Positions 1 to 9,141 of a stretch of 64,000 nt of DNA are shown here, piece after piece. The number at the start of each line of letters is the position of its first letter. Position 1 is the stretch's first letter. Source of the stretch: Diaphorobacter limosus (GTDB lineage Bacteria > Pseudomonadota > Gammaproteobacteria > Burkholderiales > Burkholderiaceae_C); contig NZ_CP136921.1 of NCBI RefSeq assembly GCF_033100095.1, positions 2,140,501-2,204,500 on the forward strand, in the 5' to 3' direction. Under the pieces are notes generated by a model, which did not search any database, was not told the origin of the DNA, and worked only from the letters and a program-made list of their open reading frames with translations. Position numbers and translations under genes: made by a program.

Positions 1-195
1 CGCAAAGTCAGCTCAAAGATTCTAAGCAATTGATTTTGTTTGATTTTTAATCGGACGCCACTGAGATCAAACGCTTTTTAGTACGAATTTGAATTAGCAA
101 CTGAATTTTTATTCCTTCCAGTTTTGACGATTGATTTTCAGAATGCGCTTCTTCGGTGCCCGACGCCGATGCAGACAACCCAGAAAGCGCATTCC
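1..195 (+). promoter_or_regulatory. AT-rich leader before the sulfate-binding protein gene
   Basis: This stretch is far richer in A and T than the rest of the window and contains no convincing reading frame. It probably carries the promoter of the following gene. Sulfate-uptake genes are usually controlled by CysB/Cbl-type LysR regulators that bind AT-rich upstream DNA, but I see no motif clear enough to name a site. The left edge is cut by the window. Confidence 0.4.
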
Positions 196-1233
196 ATGAC
201 CCAACGTCGCCACCTTCTCCGCCATTCCCTGGCCCTAGCGGTCGCAGCGGCCCTGCCGCCCCTGCCCGCCCTGGCCCAGGACGCGCAGTTCCTCAACGTC
301 TCCTACGACCCGACGCGCGAGCTGTACGCTGAGTTCAACCAGGCCTTCGCCCGCCACTGGGCCGCCAAGACCGGCCAGAGGCCGCAGTTGCGCCAGTCGC
401 ACGGCGGCTCGGGCAAGCAGGCGCGCTCCGTCATCGACGGCCTGGACGCCGACGTGGTCACGCTGGCGCTGGGCGGCGACATCGACGCGCTGGCGCGCCA
501 GGGCCTGCTGGCGGCCGACTGGCAAAAGCGCCTGCCGCACAACTCGGCGCCCTACACCTCGACCATCGTGTTTCTGGTGAAGAAGGGCAACCCCAAGGCC
601 ATCAAGGACTGGGACGACCTGGCCAGGCCCGGCGTACAGGTCATCACGCCGAATCCCAAGACCAGCGGTGGCGCGCGCTGGAACTATCTGGCGGCCTGGG
701 AGTTCGCCCGGCGCAACGCCGCGGGCGGCGGCGCTGGCAATGGCGCGGGCGAGGCGCAGGCCCGCGACTTCGTCGCCCGCCTGTACCGCAACGTGCCGGT
801 GCTGGACAGCGGCGCGCGCGGCGCCACCATGACCTTCGTGCAGCGCGGCATGGGCGATGTGCTGCTGGCCTGGGAGAACGAGGCCTTCATGGCGCTCAAG
901 GAATTCGGCCGTGATCGCTTCGAGATCGTGGCGCCCTCCGTTTCCATGCTGGCCGAGCCCGCCGTGGCCGTGGTGGACAGGGTGGTGCAGAAAAAAGGCA
1001 CGCGCGCGCTGGCCGAGGCCTATCTGCAGCATCTGTACTCCGACGAGGGCCAGGAGATCGCCGCGCGCCACCACTACCGCCCGCGCAGCGACAAGGTACG
1101 CGCCCAATACGCGGCCCGGTTCCCCCGGCTCACGCTGGCGACCATAGACCAGGCCTTCGGCGGCTGGTCCCAGGCGCACAAGGATCACTTTGCCGATGGC
1201 GCGAGCTTTGACCAGATCTACAACAAGCATTGA
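196..1233 (+). CDS. sbp: sulfate ABC transporter substrate-binding protein
   Basis: Periplasmic sulfate (or thiosulfate) binding protein of the Sbp/CysP family, 345 residues, close to the usual family length. A signal peptide covers about residues 1-27 (twin Arg near the start, hydrophobic core, cut after PALA). The mature part begins with the family hallmark [13 protein letters not shown] and continues with [15 protein letters not shown], which in the family holds sulfate-contacting residues, and [17 protein letters not shown] start at the ATG at 196 because it begins the signal peptide; an ATG at 169 and a TTG at 124 are in frame but add residues that do not fit. It is an orphan: the cysTWA permease and ATPase genes that normally follow are absent, and the next gene is on the other strand. 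Confidence 0.93.
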   Translation: MTQRRHLLRHSLALAVAAALPPLPALAQDAQFLNVSYDPTRELYAEFNQAFARHWAAKTGQRPQLRQSHGGSGKQARSVIDGLDADVVTLALGGDIDALARQGLLAADWQKRLPHNSAPYTSTIVFLVKKGNPKAIKDWDDLARPGVQVITPNPKTSGGARWNYLAAWEFARRNAAGGGAGNGAGEAQARDFVARLYRNVPVLDSGARGATMTFVQRGMGDVLLAWENEAFMALKEFGRDRFEIVAPSVSMLAEPAVAVVDRVVQKKGTRALAEAYLQHLYSDEGQEIAARHHYRPRSDKVRAQYAARFPRLTLATIDQAFGGWSQAHKDHFADGASFDQIYNKH

Positions 1234-1272
1234 GCCTGCAACGGGCCGCGCCACCCTGGTCGCTGGGGCCGA

Positions 1273-1866
1273 TCAAGGCTCCACCGGCGGCAGTCGCGCC
1301 ACCAGTGCATCCCAGGCGATGGCGACTTCGGGCAGTATGGCCAGCGCCGTGCTGCCCTTGAGTTCGGATATTTCGGGAATGCCGTAACGCCCATCGACCA
1401 GCCAGTGCACGGTGAGCGTGCGATCCGTCGGGTGCACCAGCCAGTATTCGCGCACGCCGGCGCGCTCGTAGATGCGGCGCTTGGCGATCTGGTCGCGCGC
1501 CGCCGTGCTGGGCGAGAGCACCTCCGCCACCCAGTCGGGCGCGCCGCGCACGCCGCGGCGGTCTATTTTTGCGCTGTCGCACACCAGCAGCACATCGGGC
1601 TGGACCACGGTGTCTATGTCGTCGTCGGCCTCGCCGCTGCGGGGCAGGCGCACGTCCACCGGGGCAATCAGCACACGGCAGGGAGCGCCTTCGAGCGCTT
1701 GCCGTAGCTGAAAGTAAATATCCCCCGCAATGTCCTGATGCTCAATGGTGGGCGCTGGCGCCATCATCCAGGCCTGCCCGTCGATCAGCTCATAGCGCAC
1801 ATCGTCCGGCCAATGCAGGTACTCGCCATAGGTGTAGCGGGCGGCGGCGTGCTTCGGTGCTCCCAT
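1273..1866 (-). CDS. Uma2 family endonuclease-like protein (DUF820)
   Basis: Protein of 197 residues of the Uma2/DUF820 family, which has a PD-(D/E)XK nuclease fold; no cellular role is established. Visible family features are an N-terminal YTYGEYLHWPDD.RYELIDG, the core VQPDVLLV, then WVAEVLSPSTAARDQIAKRRIYERAGVREYWLV, which carries the catalytic Asp, Glu and Lys pattern. The chosen start is the ATG at 1866; an upstream in-frame start at 1908 would overlap the ruvB end. It lies 38 bp downstream of ruvB on the same strand and may be co-transcribed. These genes are common in cyanobacteria and mobile in proteobacteria. Its composition does not stand out here. Confidence 0.85.
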   Translation of the reverse strand: MGAPKHAAARYTYGEYLHWPDDVRYELIDGQAWMMAPAPTIEHQDIAGDIYFQLRQALEGAPCRVLIAPVDVRLPRSGEADDDIDTVVQPDVLLVCDSAKIDRRGVRGAPDWVAEVLSPSTAARDQIAKRRIYERAGVREYWLVHPTDRTLTVHWLVDGRYGIPEISELKGSTALAILPEVAIAWDALVARLPPVEP

Positions 1867-1904
1867 GATCGACTCCGTTGCGAAGGGCGGTGCGGCCCAT
1901 TGTC

Positions 1905-2963
<1,059 letters not shown>

Positions 2964-3058
2964 TTTGCAAAGCGGCGTCGGCCGCGTAGGTGAAAGGTGC
3001 AACGTTTTAAAGGAAACTTGCAAACGATTTTTGCACGGAACGGGCTTTATCTTGCGTT

Positions 3059-3082
3059 GCAGTAATTTGATACTATTACTGC
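3059..3082. promoter_or_regulatory. inverted repeat, candidate operator
   Basis: Perfect 8-bp arms GCAGTAAT and ATTACTGC are separated by 8 bp. The repeat lies between the divergent ruvB and the small secreted protein gene, 64 bp before that gene's start. No U-run follows, so it is more likely a protein-binding site than a terminator. The regulator is unknown. Confidence 0.4.
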
Positions 3083-3145
3083 ACGTAGCATCCCTCAGGA
3101 CAGAGGCGAGTTGCGTATCTATTTATTGATGCAAGAAGGAATCAA

Positions 3146-3697
3146 ATGAAATACCACCAGTGGATGGGATTGACCGCATCGGCATTCATAGCGTTCTCTG
3201 CTCATGCCGATCTTTTAAACATCAGCAGCACATCGTTACAATCTTCGACAGAAGAAGCTATTGCCTGCACGATCATCGCTACGGGAGGCCCTACCTATCA
3301 GGGCTACAAAGTACTGCTGGCTTTTGCTGAGGGCCTCACCCCTGACTCCAACCCCACGCTGCGCGTGCGAGCGCTCAACTACAACCTTGTGTACGAAAAC
3401 GACAATTGGCAAGGCCCAACATACATAAATGGGACGCCTCTGGACACCCCGGGTTCTGACCTTGCCAGCCTCTATACCGCCAGCGTGGGCAGGACTCCTG
3501 GTCGATCAAACGATTCCGCCACCTTGGTGCTCATCCCACCGGGTGATGCCATCTGCGCCTTTTCCAAGGAAGTCAGCAGCACCTCCCTGAAAAAAGTGAG
3601 CGTCGCCTTCACCGACATCACATTCATGACCGTCGGCATGAAGAACATGACCACACAAGAAATATTCTTGTTGGATAAATGGGTTCCGAGAAATTGA
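3146..3697 (+). CDS. small secreted protein of unknown function
   Basis: I do not recognise this 183-residue protein. It has a clear Sec signal peptide (about residues 1-21, ending AFSAHA), then a Ser/Thr/Asn-rich, beta-type mature region with only two cysteines (in EEAIACTII and GDAICAFSK), which could pair. The start has a good ribosome binding site, AAGGA, about 6 nt before the ATG. Base composition is clearly more AT-rich than the neighbouring genes and the codon use is less biased, which suggests horizontal acquisition. It lies between ruvB and a serine protease gene, with a private upstream inverted repeat. It could be a periplasmic or exported protein, but no family is claimed. Confidence 0.7.
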   Translation: MKYHQWMGLTASAFIAFSAHADLLNISSTSLQSSTEEAIACTIIATGGPTYQGYKVLLAFAEGLTPDSNPTLRVRALNYNLVYENDNWQGPTYINGTPLDTPGSDLASLYTASVGRTPGRSNDSATLVLIPPGDAICAFSKEVSSTSLKKVSVAFTDITFMTVGMKNMTTQEIFLLDKWVPRN

Positions 3698-3784
3698 TTA
3701 TGCGCTCATGGCCTGCGCCTGCGGGCCTGTAGCGCCACCCTTGGACAAGTCACAGCCCCCCCCCGGCGGACGTGAGGCAACGCT

Positions 3785-5317
3785 TCACAAGGTTCGCAAA
3801 ACGCGCAGGATTTCCTCAAACGGCGTAATCAAAGCAGCAGAGCTTGATTCGCCCGAGCTTTGCACTCCCAACCAGTTTTTGAGTGCCTGGTTGTATGACA
3901 CATCGAACCGTCCATAGTAATCTGGACTACTGGTGCTGGAGCACGATGCCGCTCCACCAAACAACGTTCCCACCACGTAGCGACCGTCGCTGGTGAACAA
4001 TGCCGAGCCGCTGCTTCCACCTTGCGTGGTACCTGCGCTCCAGGCTACTCTGTAAAAATTCCCGGTATCGCCAATACACCCGAACTGGCTACCAGTTGTG
4101 CTGAAGCAACTGGTCTGCCCAACTACCAGGCCTTTGCTCGTCTTGAGCATGTCACCGGCGGGATGGTGCAAACCCACAACGGGCGCCTGACCGGGTTGCG
4201 CCGTTGCAGAGGCGTCCCACCCGGCGAAAAAAGCGCCTGCGGGTGCCGCGTCGTTCAGGCGCATGAAGGAAACATCCGTGCTGCCGCTGGCATAGAGCAG
4301 CACGGCGCCGTTATAGAGCGTAGTCGCGCGGCTTGATAGCGCCCGCGCATTACACCCGGACGACTGGTAAAACCAATCGGTCTGCATGGACGAAGCGGCA
4401 GCCTGGGACGAAATGCAATGGTTGGCGCTTAGAAAATATGGCGTACCGGAACCCCTCGCATCGTTGAGCAACGTGCCGGTGCACCTGTATGTCTTGCCTC
4501 CTACCGTGAACAGCATGCGCGCCACCGCATTACTCTGGGTGGCCAAGCCCGCATCGCACACGGCATCAAGATTGCATGATCCCGATTCGTTGATCTTAGC
4601 TTCCACGGTTGGTTCGGCAGAAGGTTCCAATTCGGCGAAAATGTGCGAAACGGAGGGCAGTGCTATGTCCACCGCCTGTGCGGGCACACCCATCGGCAAT
4701 TCGATTTCGAGTGTGACCTCATCGGATCTCATCTCCGGGGTCCACCATGTGCGCGCGTCCGAGGTACTCCCTTCGGCCTGGGTGTTGCGCAACACATGCC
4801 GCAGCACATCCTTGCCCAGAATCTGGTAAACCGTTGCGGGGCGTGCCTGGCTATAAACACGCAGCACAGCCTGTTCAGGCAGCGCGTTCACCTGCACCCC
4901 CAGTCGCAGGCCTAAGGCGTTCTCGGCGCTCACACTAAGGGCTGCCACCCGCCCTCCTGTGGCAGTGCCCTCCCACCGCAACAGCCGCTGGGTCTGATCA
5001 GGGGTGGCAGCAGCAGACACCGCTCGCGCCTCTCCAACCAACTTGGGACCCGTGCCCGCCTGAACCGCAGCCTCTTTGAGCGACTGCAGCGCGCCCAGGG
5101 TGATGCGCACGGGCTCTGGTGATGCCGTTGCCTCCCGCGCTTTCACTGCCGCAGCCACGGGGGCTGCCTCTCCCCCCTGCGCCACCGTGCCCTCCACACG
5201 CAACACGGGCGCAGCGGCCAAGTCCGCTGTGGACTGCCCACCCCCGCCGCAACCAACCACCACGCTCCCCAGCAGCGCGGCTGCGGTACGACCGATAACT
5301 TTCCAGTATCCGGGCAT
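3785..5317 (-). CDS. trypsin-like serine protease lipoprotein (copy 1)
   Basis: Predicted lipoprotein of 510 residues with a lipobox (GSVVVGCGGGG, Cys about residue 23), a long variable N-terminal half and a C-terminal chymotrypsin-fold domain resembling the Achromobacter lysyl endopeptidase type. The triad is visible as His in FLSANHCIS, Asp in STDVSFMRL and Ser in TQGGSSGSALF. The domain also has the paired Cys pattern of secreted S1 enzymes and ends with SPDYYGRFDVSYNQALKNWL. I chose the ATG at 5317, preceded by GGGGGA, over the in-frame GTG at 5329. A paralogue of the same architecture lies at 12004-13476. The cleavage target is unknown; the family usually cuts after basic residues. Confidence 0.85.
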   Translation of the reverse strand: MPGYWKVIGRTAAALLGSVVVGCGGGGQSTADLAAAPVLRVEGTVAQGGEAAPVAAAVKAREATASPEPVRITLGALQSLKEAAVQAGTGPKLVGEARAVSAAATPDQTQRLLRWEGTATGGRVAALSVSAENALGLRLGVQVNALPEQAVLRVYSQARPATVYQILGKDVLRHVLRNTQAEGSTSDARTWWTPEMRSDEVTLEIELPMGVPAQAVDIALPSVSHIFAELEPSAEPTVEAKINESGSCNLDAVCDAGLATQSNAVARMLFTVGGKTYRCTGTLLNDARGSGTPYFLSANHCISSQAAASSMQTDWFYQSSGCNARALSSRATTLYNGAVLLYASGSTDVSFMRLNDAAPAGAFFAGWDASATAQPGQAPVVGLHHPAGDMLKTSKGLVVGQTSCFSTTGSQFGCIGDTGNFYRVAWSAGTTQGGSSGSALFTSDGRYVVGTLFGGAASCSSTSSPDYYGRFDVSYNQALKNWLGVQSSGESSSAALITPFEEILRVLRTL

Positions 5318-5349
5318 CTGTTCCCCCACGATTCGAACAAGGCCATGAT

Positions 5350-5415
5350 TCAGACAACGCCAAATGCCGGCTTGATGCCCTCACTCACCACTACATCCCG
5401 TGACAAGGCCTTGAG
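5350..5415 (-). pseudogene. remnant of the ruvA 3' end
   Basis: On the minus strand this stretch reads LKAL..DV.VSEGIK.A before a stop. About 13 of 17 positions match the C-terminus of RuvA encoded at 13507-14079 ([17 protein letters not shown]). Nucleotide similarity is also visible, for example CTTGATGCCCTC in both on the plus strand. The remnant ends 32 bp before the copy 1 protease gene, as the real ruvA ends 30 bp before the copy 2 protease gene. It is best explained as the edge of a duplication that carried the ruvA tail with the protease gene. Confidence 0.7.
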
Positions 5416-5549
5416 CAACGACAGTCCTGCGATGCAAGAACAAAACCAGGAAACGGCGCGCGCATTGTCCCCCATCGAACCGTTGCTCGCGTACTGCGCG
5501 AGGCCTTGCATGACGCCGACCTGGCGGCCTTTCGGTAACATCGGCCCTT
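5416..5549. other. non-coding spacer between protease 1 and the DUF2760 gene
   Basis: Rest of a 310-bp gap. I see no gene here: short frames on both strands lack family resemblance and ribosome binding sites. It ends in a strong hairpin listed separately. A heat-shock promoter for the Hsp70 cassette would be expected in or near it, but I find no convincing CTTGAA / CCCCAT pair. Confidence 0.4.
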
Positions 5550-5577
5550 TCACGGGCGCGCGCCCGTGACTCTTTTT
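5550..5577 (+). terminator. rho-independent terminator without an obvious upstream gene
   Basis: A perfect 20-bp palindrome, TCACGGGCGCGCGCCCGTGA, is followed by CTCTTTTTT on the plus strand. No plus-strand gene ends before it, since the region upstream holds only the ruvA remnant and the divergent protease gene. It may end an unannotated transcript or protect the Hsp70 cassette from read-through. Confidence 0.65.
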
Positions 5578-5627
5578 TCAGCACCCGCGGCCCCCGGCCC
5601 GCCGCCTGCCCTCGCAGCGAGAACCGC

Positions 5628-6245
5628 ATGAGCACCCCCATACACCCCTCCTTCCTCAACCGCATGGCCATCGCCATCGGCAGCTTTTTCGCCATCCTGG
5701 CCAACGCCCGCCTGGCCGGCGACGTCCACCGCCTGCGCACGGGCGACCCCCTGGCCGCCGACGTGCCGCCCAAGGAGGTGCGCGTGGAGGTGCCGGTAGA
5801 GAAAATCATCGAGACCCGCGTCGAGGTGCCGGTTGAGAAGATCGTCGAGAAGCGTGTGGAGGTGGCCACCAACACCGCCGCCCTGCAACTGCTGGGCCTG
5901 CTGCAGCGCGAGGCGCGCTTTGTCGATTTCATCCAGGAAGACGTGGCACCCTACAGCGACGCCGAGATTGGCGCGGCAGCGCGCGTGGTGCATGGCGGCT
6001 GCCGCAAGCTGCTGGCCGAGCATTTCACTTTGGCGCCCGTGCGAGCCGAGGCCGAGGGCAGCCGCATCACGCTGCAGGCCGGTTTTGACGCCACGGCCGT
6101 GCGCCTGACGGGCAACGTGGTGGGCCAGGCGCCATTCACCGGCACCTTGAGCCACCGCGGCTGGCGCGTGGCCGAGGTGCGCCTGCCGCAGCTGACCGAT
6201 GCCAGGGCCGCCGCCATCATCGCCCAGGCGGAGGTGGAGCTGTGA
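5628..6245 (+). CDS. DUF2760 domain protein, partner gene of Hsp70
   Basis: Product of 205 residues of the DUF2760 family, of unknown function, typically encoded directly upstream of an atypical Hsp70 as here. Residues 13-28 form one hydrophobic segment that may anchor it. Residues 54-77 are two 12-residue repeats of EVPVEKI(I/V)E(T/K)RV, encoded by a 36-bp tandem repeat at 5787-5858. The C-terminal half, from about residue 85, is the conserved domain (LGLLQREARFVDFIQEDVAPYSDAE.GAAARVVH). Its stop codon overlaps the GTG start of hsp70, so the two are translationally coupled. A role as cofactor or client adaptor of the Hsp70 is inferred from this linkage alone. Confidence 0.85.
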   Translation: MSTPIHPSFLNRMAIAIGSFFAILANARLAGDVHRLRTGDPLAADVPPKEVRVEVPVEKIIETRVEVPVEKIVEKRVEVATNTAALQLLGLLQREARFVDFIQEDVAPYSDAEIGAAARVVHGGCRKLLAEHFTLAPVRAEAEGSRITLQAGFDATAVRLTGNVVGQAPFTGTLSHRGWRVAEVRLPQLTDARAAAIIAQAEVEL

Positions 6246-8125
6246 CTATAAAAACAATAGCTAATGGCGCACCATCCACGGGCGCTGCAGCCGTATTTTC
6301 CATTGGAATCGACCTGGGCACCACGCACTGCGCCCTGTCCTATGTGGACATGCAGGCCAGCGACGGCGAGACGGTCGTGCAGCGGGTGCTGGACATTCCC
6401 CAGCTCACGGCCCCGGCCAGCGTGGAAGGCCGCCCGCTGCTGCCCTCCTTTTTGTACCTGCCGCACGAGAGCGAGCTCAGCCCCGCCGACCTGGCCCTGC
6501 CCTGGGGCGCCAGTCAGGATGCCGTAGCCGGCGAGTTCGCGCGCCAGCGCGGCGCGGCCACGCCGATACGCCTGGTGGCCAGCGCCAAGAGCTGGCTCTG
6601 CCACCCCGGCGTGGATAGGCGCGCGCCGCTGCTGCCGGCCGACGCGCCGCCCGAGGTAGAGCGCATATCCCCCCTGGCCGCCAGCACCCGCTACCTGCAG
6701 CACCTGCGCCAGGCCTGGGACGCGGCCCACCCCGGGGCGCCGTTCGACCAGCAGGACATCACCGTCACCATCCCCGCATCCTTCGACCCGGCCGCGCGCG
6801 AGCTGACGGCCGAGGCCTGCCGCGCCGCCGGCTACCAGCAGCTGACCCTGCTGGAGGAACCCCAGGCCGCGCTCTATAGCTGGATTCAGGCCAGCGGCGG
6901 CGGCTGGCGCAAGCAGGTGGCGCATGGCGACGTGATCCTGGTGGTGGACGTGGGCGGCGGCACCACCGACCTGTCGCTGATCGCCGTGCTGGAGCAGGGC
7001 GGCAACCTGCAGTTGCAGCGCGTGGCCGTGGGCGAGCACATCTTGCTCGGCGGCGACAACATGGATCTGGCCCTGGCCTACGGCGTGGCGCGCAAACTGG
7101 CGGCCGAGGGCCGGCAGCTGGACGCCTGGCAGACCCGCGCCCTGGCGCACGGCTGCCGCGCCGCCAAGGAACAGCTGCTGGCCGATGACGCCCTGCAGGC
7201 CGTGCCCGTGGTCGTGCCCAGCCGCGGCAGCAAACTGATCGGCGGCAGCATCCGCACCGAGGTCACGCGTGCCGAGGTGCTGGCACTGCTGGTGGAGGGC
7301 TTCTTCCCCCCGGTCGCGGTCAGCGACAAGCCGCAGACCCGCGCCCGCGCCGCGCTCACGCAGCTGGGCCTGCCCTATGCGCAGGACGCGGCGGTGACGC
7401 GCCACCTGGCGGCCTTTCTGTCGCGCCAGGCCGGCGCCGTGGAGCAGGTCGAGGGCCTGCAGGGCCAGCCGGGCGCGAGCTTTCTGCACCCCACGGCCAT
7501 TCTGTTCAACGGCGGCGTGCTGAAGGCGCGACAGATCGAGCAGCGCATCCTGGAGGTCGTGAACGGCTGGCTCAGCGCCGAGGGCGCGCCGCCCGCGCGC
7601 CTGCTGGAGGGCGCCAACCTGGACCTGGCCGTGGCGCGTGGCGCCGCCTACTACGGCCATGTGCGGCGCGGCCGCGGCGTGCGCATACGCGGCGGCACGG
7701 CGCAGAGTTATTACGTCGGCGTGGAGAGCAACATGCCCGCCATCCCCGGCATGGAGCCGCCCATCAGCGCCCTGTGCCTGGCGCCCTTTGGCATGGAGGA
7801 GGGCACGGAGGTGGCGCTGGACGCCCAGGAATTCGGCCTGGTGGTGGGCCAGCCGGTGCGCCTGCGCTTCTTTGGCTCCAGCATGCGCCGCCAGGACGCC
7901 GTGGGCAGCGTGCTCGACTTCTGGGGCCCCGAGGAGCTGGTGGAGCTGCAGCAGATCGAAGCCCAGCTGCCCGCCGAAGGCCGCACGCCGGGCGAGGTGG
8001 TGGCCGTGCAACTGCTCGCGCGCGTGACCGACATCGGCACGCTGGAGCTGCTGGCCGTGCCGGTGGGGGGCAGCGAGCGCTGGAAGGTGGAGTTCGACGT
8101 ACGGGCACAGGCCGAGGAAGCCTGA
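6242..8125 (+). CDS. Hsp70 family protein (cassette copy 1)
   Basis: Atypical Hsp70 of 627 residues, not DnaK. The nucleotide-binding domain shows phosphate 1 (GIDLGTTHCALSYV), phosphate 2 (VVDVGGGTTDLSLI) and GGDNMDLALA. The C-terminal third is shorter and different from the DnaK substrate domain, so clients and cochaperones are probably different. The start is a GTG at 6242 overlapping the DUF2760 stop. The first 20 or so residues are encoded by a copy of the dispersed repeat at 6246-6300, so the native N-terminus may once have started nearer FSIGIDLG. No dnaJ or grpE gene is present in the window. Confidence 0.9.
   Translation: MTIKTIANGAPSTGAAAVFSIGIDLGTTHCALSYVDMQASDGETVVQRVLDIPQLTAPASVEGRPLLPSFLYLPHESELSPADLALPWGASQDAVAGEFARQRGAATPIRLVASAKSWLCHPGVDRRAPLLPADAPPEVERISPLAASTRYLQHLRQAWDAAHPGAPFDQQDITVTIPASFDPAARELTAEACRAAGYQQLTLLEEPQAALYSWIQASGGGWRKQVAHGDVILVVDVGGGTTDLSLIAVLEQGGNLQLQRVAVGEHILLGGDNMDLALAYGVARKLAAEGRQLDAWQTRALAHGCRAAKEQLLADDALQAVPVVVPSRGSKLIGGSIRTEVTRAEVLALLVEGFFPPVAVSDKPQTRARAALTQLGLPYAQDAAVTRHLAAFLSRQAGAVEQVEGLQGQPGASFLHPTAILFNGGVLKARQIEQRILEVVNGWLSAEGAPPARLLEGANLDLAVARGAAYYGHVRRGRGVRIRGGTAQSYYVGVESNMPAIPGMEPPISALCLAPFGMEEGTEVALDAQEFGLVVGQPVRLRFFGSSMRRQDAVGSVLDFWGPEELVELQQIEAQLPAEGRTPGEVVAVQLLARVTDIGTLELLAVPVGGSERWKVEFDVRAQAEEA
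6246..6300 (+). repeat. dispersed repeat, copy a (inside the hsp70 start)
   Basis: Degenerate copy of the dispersed element. AATAGCTA, GGCGCACCATCCAC and GGGCGCTGCAG line up in order with the AATAGCTATTTGCGC, TTGATACACA and GGCGTTGGAG of the copy at 15084. It lies directly after the GTG start of hsp70 and encodes its first residues. Confidence 0.55.
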
Positions 8126-8240
8126 ACGTACGGTTACATTTGATACTGCCGCACGCTACTCAAACCCGGCGCCCGCGGCATATCCCCACCCGGGAAGCAG
8201 CAATTTTCCCAACCTGAACCACCGTTCAAGCAGGTACCAC

Positions 8241-9125
8241 ATGCATTCCTTCTTCAAGCACTGGCTGGCCGCGGGCGCCATCGCCGCCCTGGCCCTGCCC
8301 ACCTGGGCCGCCGACGCCACGCTGGCCAAGATCCAGTCCAGCGGCCAGCTCACCATTGGCTATCGCCTGGACGCCGCCCCGCTGTCCTACGCCGGCGAGG
8401 GCGGCAAGCCCGTGGGCTATGCGGTCGAGCTGTGCCAGCAGCTGGCCGCGCGCATCCAAAGCCAGCTCAAGCTGCCGGCGCTGCAGCTGCACTATGTGCC
8501 GGTGACGATCGCCGAGCGCTTTGACCGCATCGCCGACGGCAAGATCCAGCTGGAATGCGCCGACTCCACCAACACCAAGGCGCGGCGCGAGCGCGTGGCC
8601 TTTGGCCTGACCTACTACTACGCCGGCGCGCGCATGCTGGTGCGCGCCAACGACACGCGCCAGCAACTGGCGCAAATGGGCCAGGCGCGCGTGGCGGTGA
8701 TCAACGGCAGCACCGGCCAGCAGGTCAGCGAGCGCCAGCCGGGGCTGACCCTGGTCACCGTGGCCAGCACCGAGGAAGGCGCCAAGGCCGTGGCCCAGGG
8801 GCGCGCCGACGCCTTTGTATCGGACGACATCTCCCTCATCGACCAGGCCCGCCTGCTCAAGGGCACGGTGAAGGTGGTGGGCGCGCGCCTGTCGGTGGAG
8901 CCGCTGGCGCCGCTGGTGTCCAAGTACGCGCCGGACTTTCAAAACCTGGTCAACCAGGCCATGAAGGACTTGTACCGCGACGGCACGGCGCGCCAGATCT
9001 ACAAGAAATGGTTTGAGCAGCCGCTGCCCGGGCGCGGCTACTCGCTGGATCTGCCGCCCGACATGCTGCTCAACGACACCTTCCGCCGCCCCGACGGTTT
9101 TGTCACCGACTGGACGGTGCTGTAG
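8241..9125 (+). CDS. amino acid ABC transporter substrate-binding protein
   Basis: Periplasmic solute-binding protein of 294 residues with a signal peptide (about 1-23, ending PTWAA) and the SBP_bac_3 fold: LTIGYRLDAAPLSYAGEGGKPVGYAVELCQQLA at the start, then LECADSTNTKARRERVAFGLTYYYAGARMLV. This is the pattern of glutamate/aspartate GltI-type proteins. There are no permease or ATPase genes beside it. It sits between the two hsp70 genes on the same strand, 115 bp after the first and 16 bp before the second, which is unusual and suggests insertion into the cassette or a sensing role. The ligand is inferred from the family only. Confidence 0.88.
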   Translation: MHSFFKHWLAAGAIAALALPTWAADATLAKIQSSGQLTIGYRLDAAPLSYAGEGGKPVGYAVELCQQLAARIQSQLKLPALQLHYVPVTIAERFDRIADGKIQLECADSTNTKARRERVAFGLTYYYAGARMLVRANDTRQQLAQMGQARVAVINGSTGQQVSERQPGLTLVTVASTEEGAKAVAQGRADAFVSDDISLIDQARLLKGTVKVVGARLSVEPLAPLVSKYAPDFQNLVNQAMKDLYRDGTARQIYKKWFEQPLPGRGYSLDLPPDMLLNDTFRRPDGFVTDWTVL

Positions 9126-9141
9126 GCGCTGAACGCAGGCC

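Noticed and set aside
5951..8011. 686-codon open frame on the minus strand
   Set aside because: It lies opposite the DUF2760 and hsp70 genes, has the His/Gln/Gly-rich composition of GC-rich antisense frames and no family motif.
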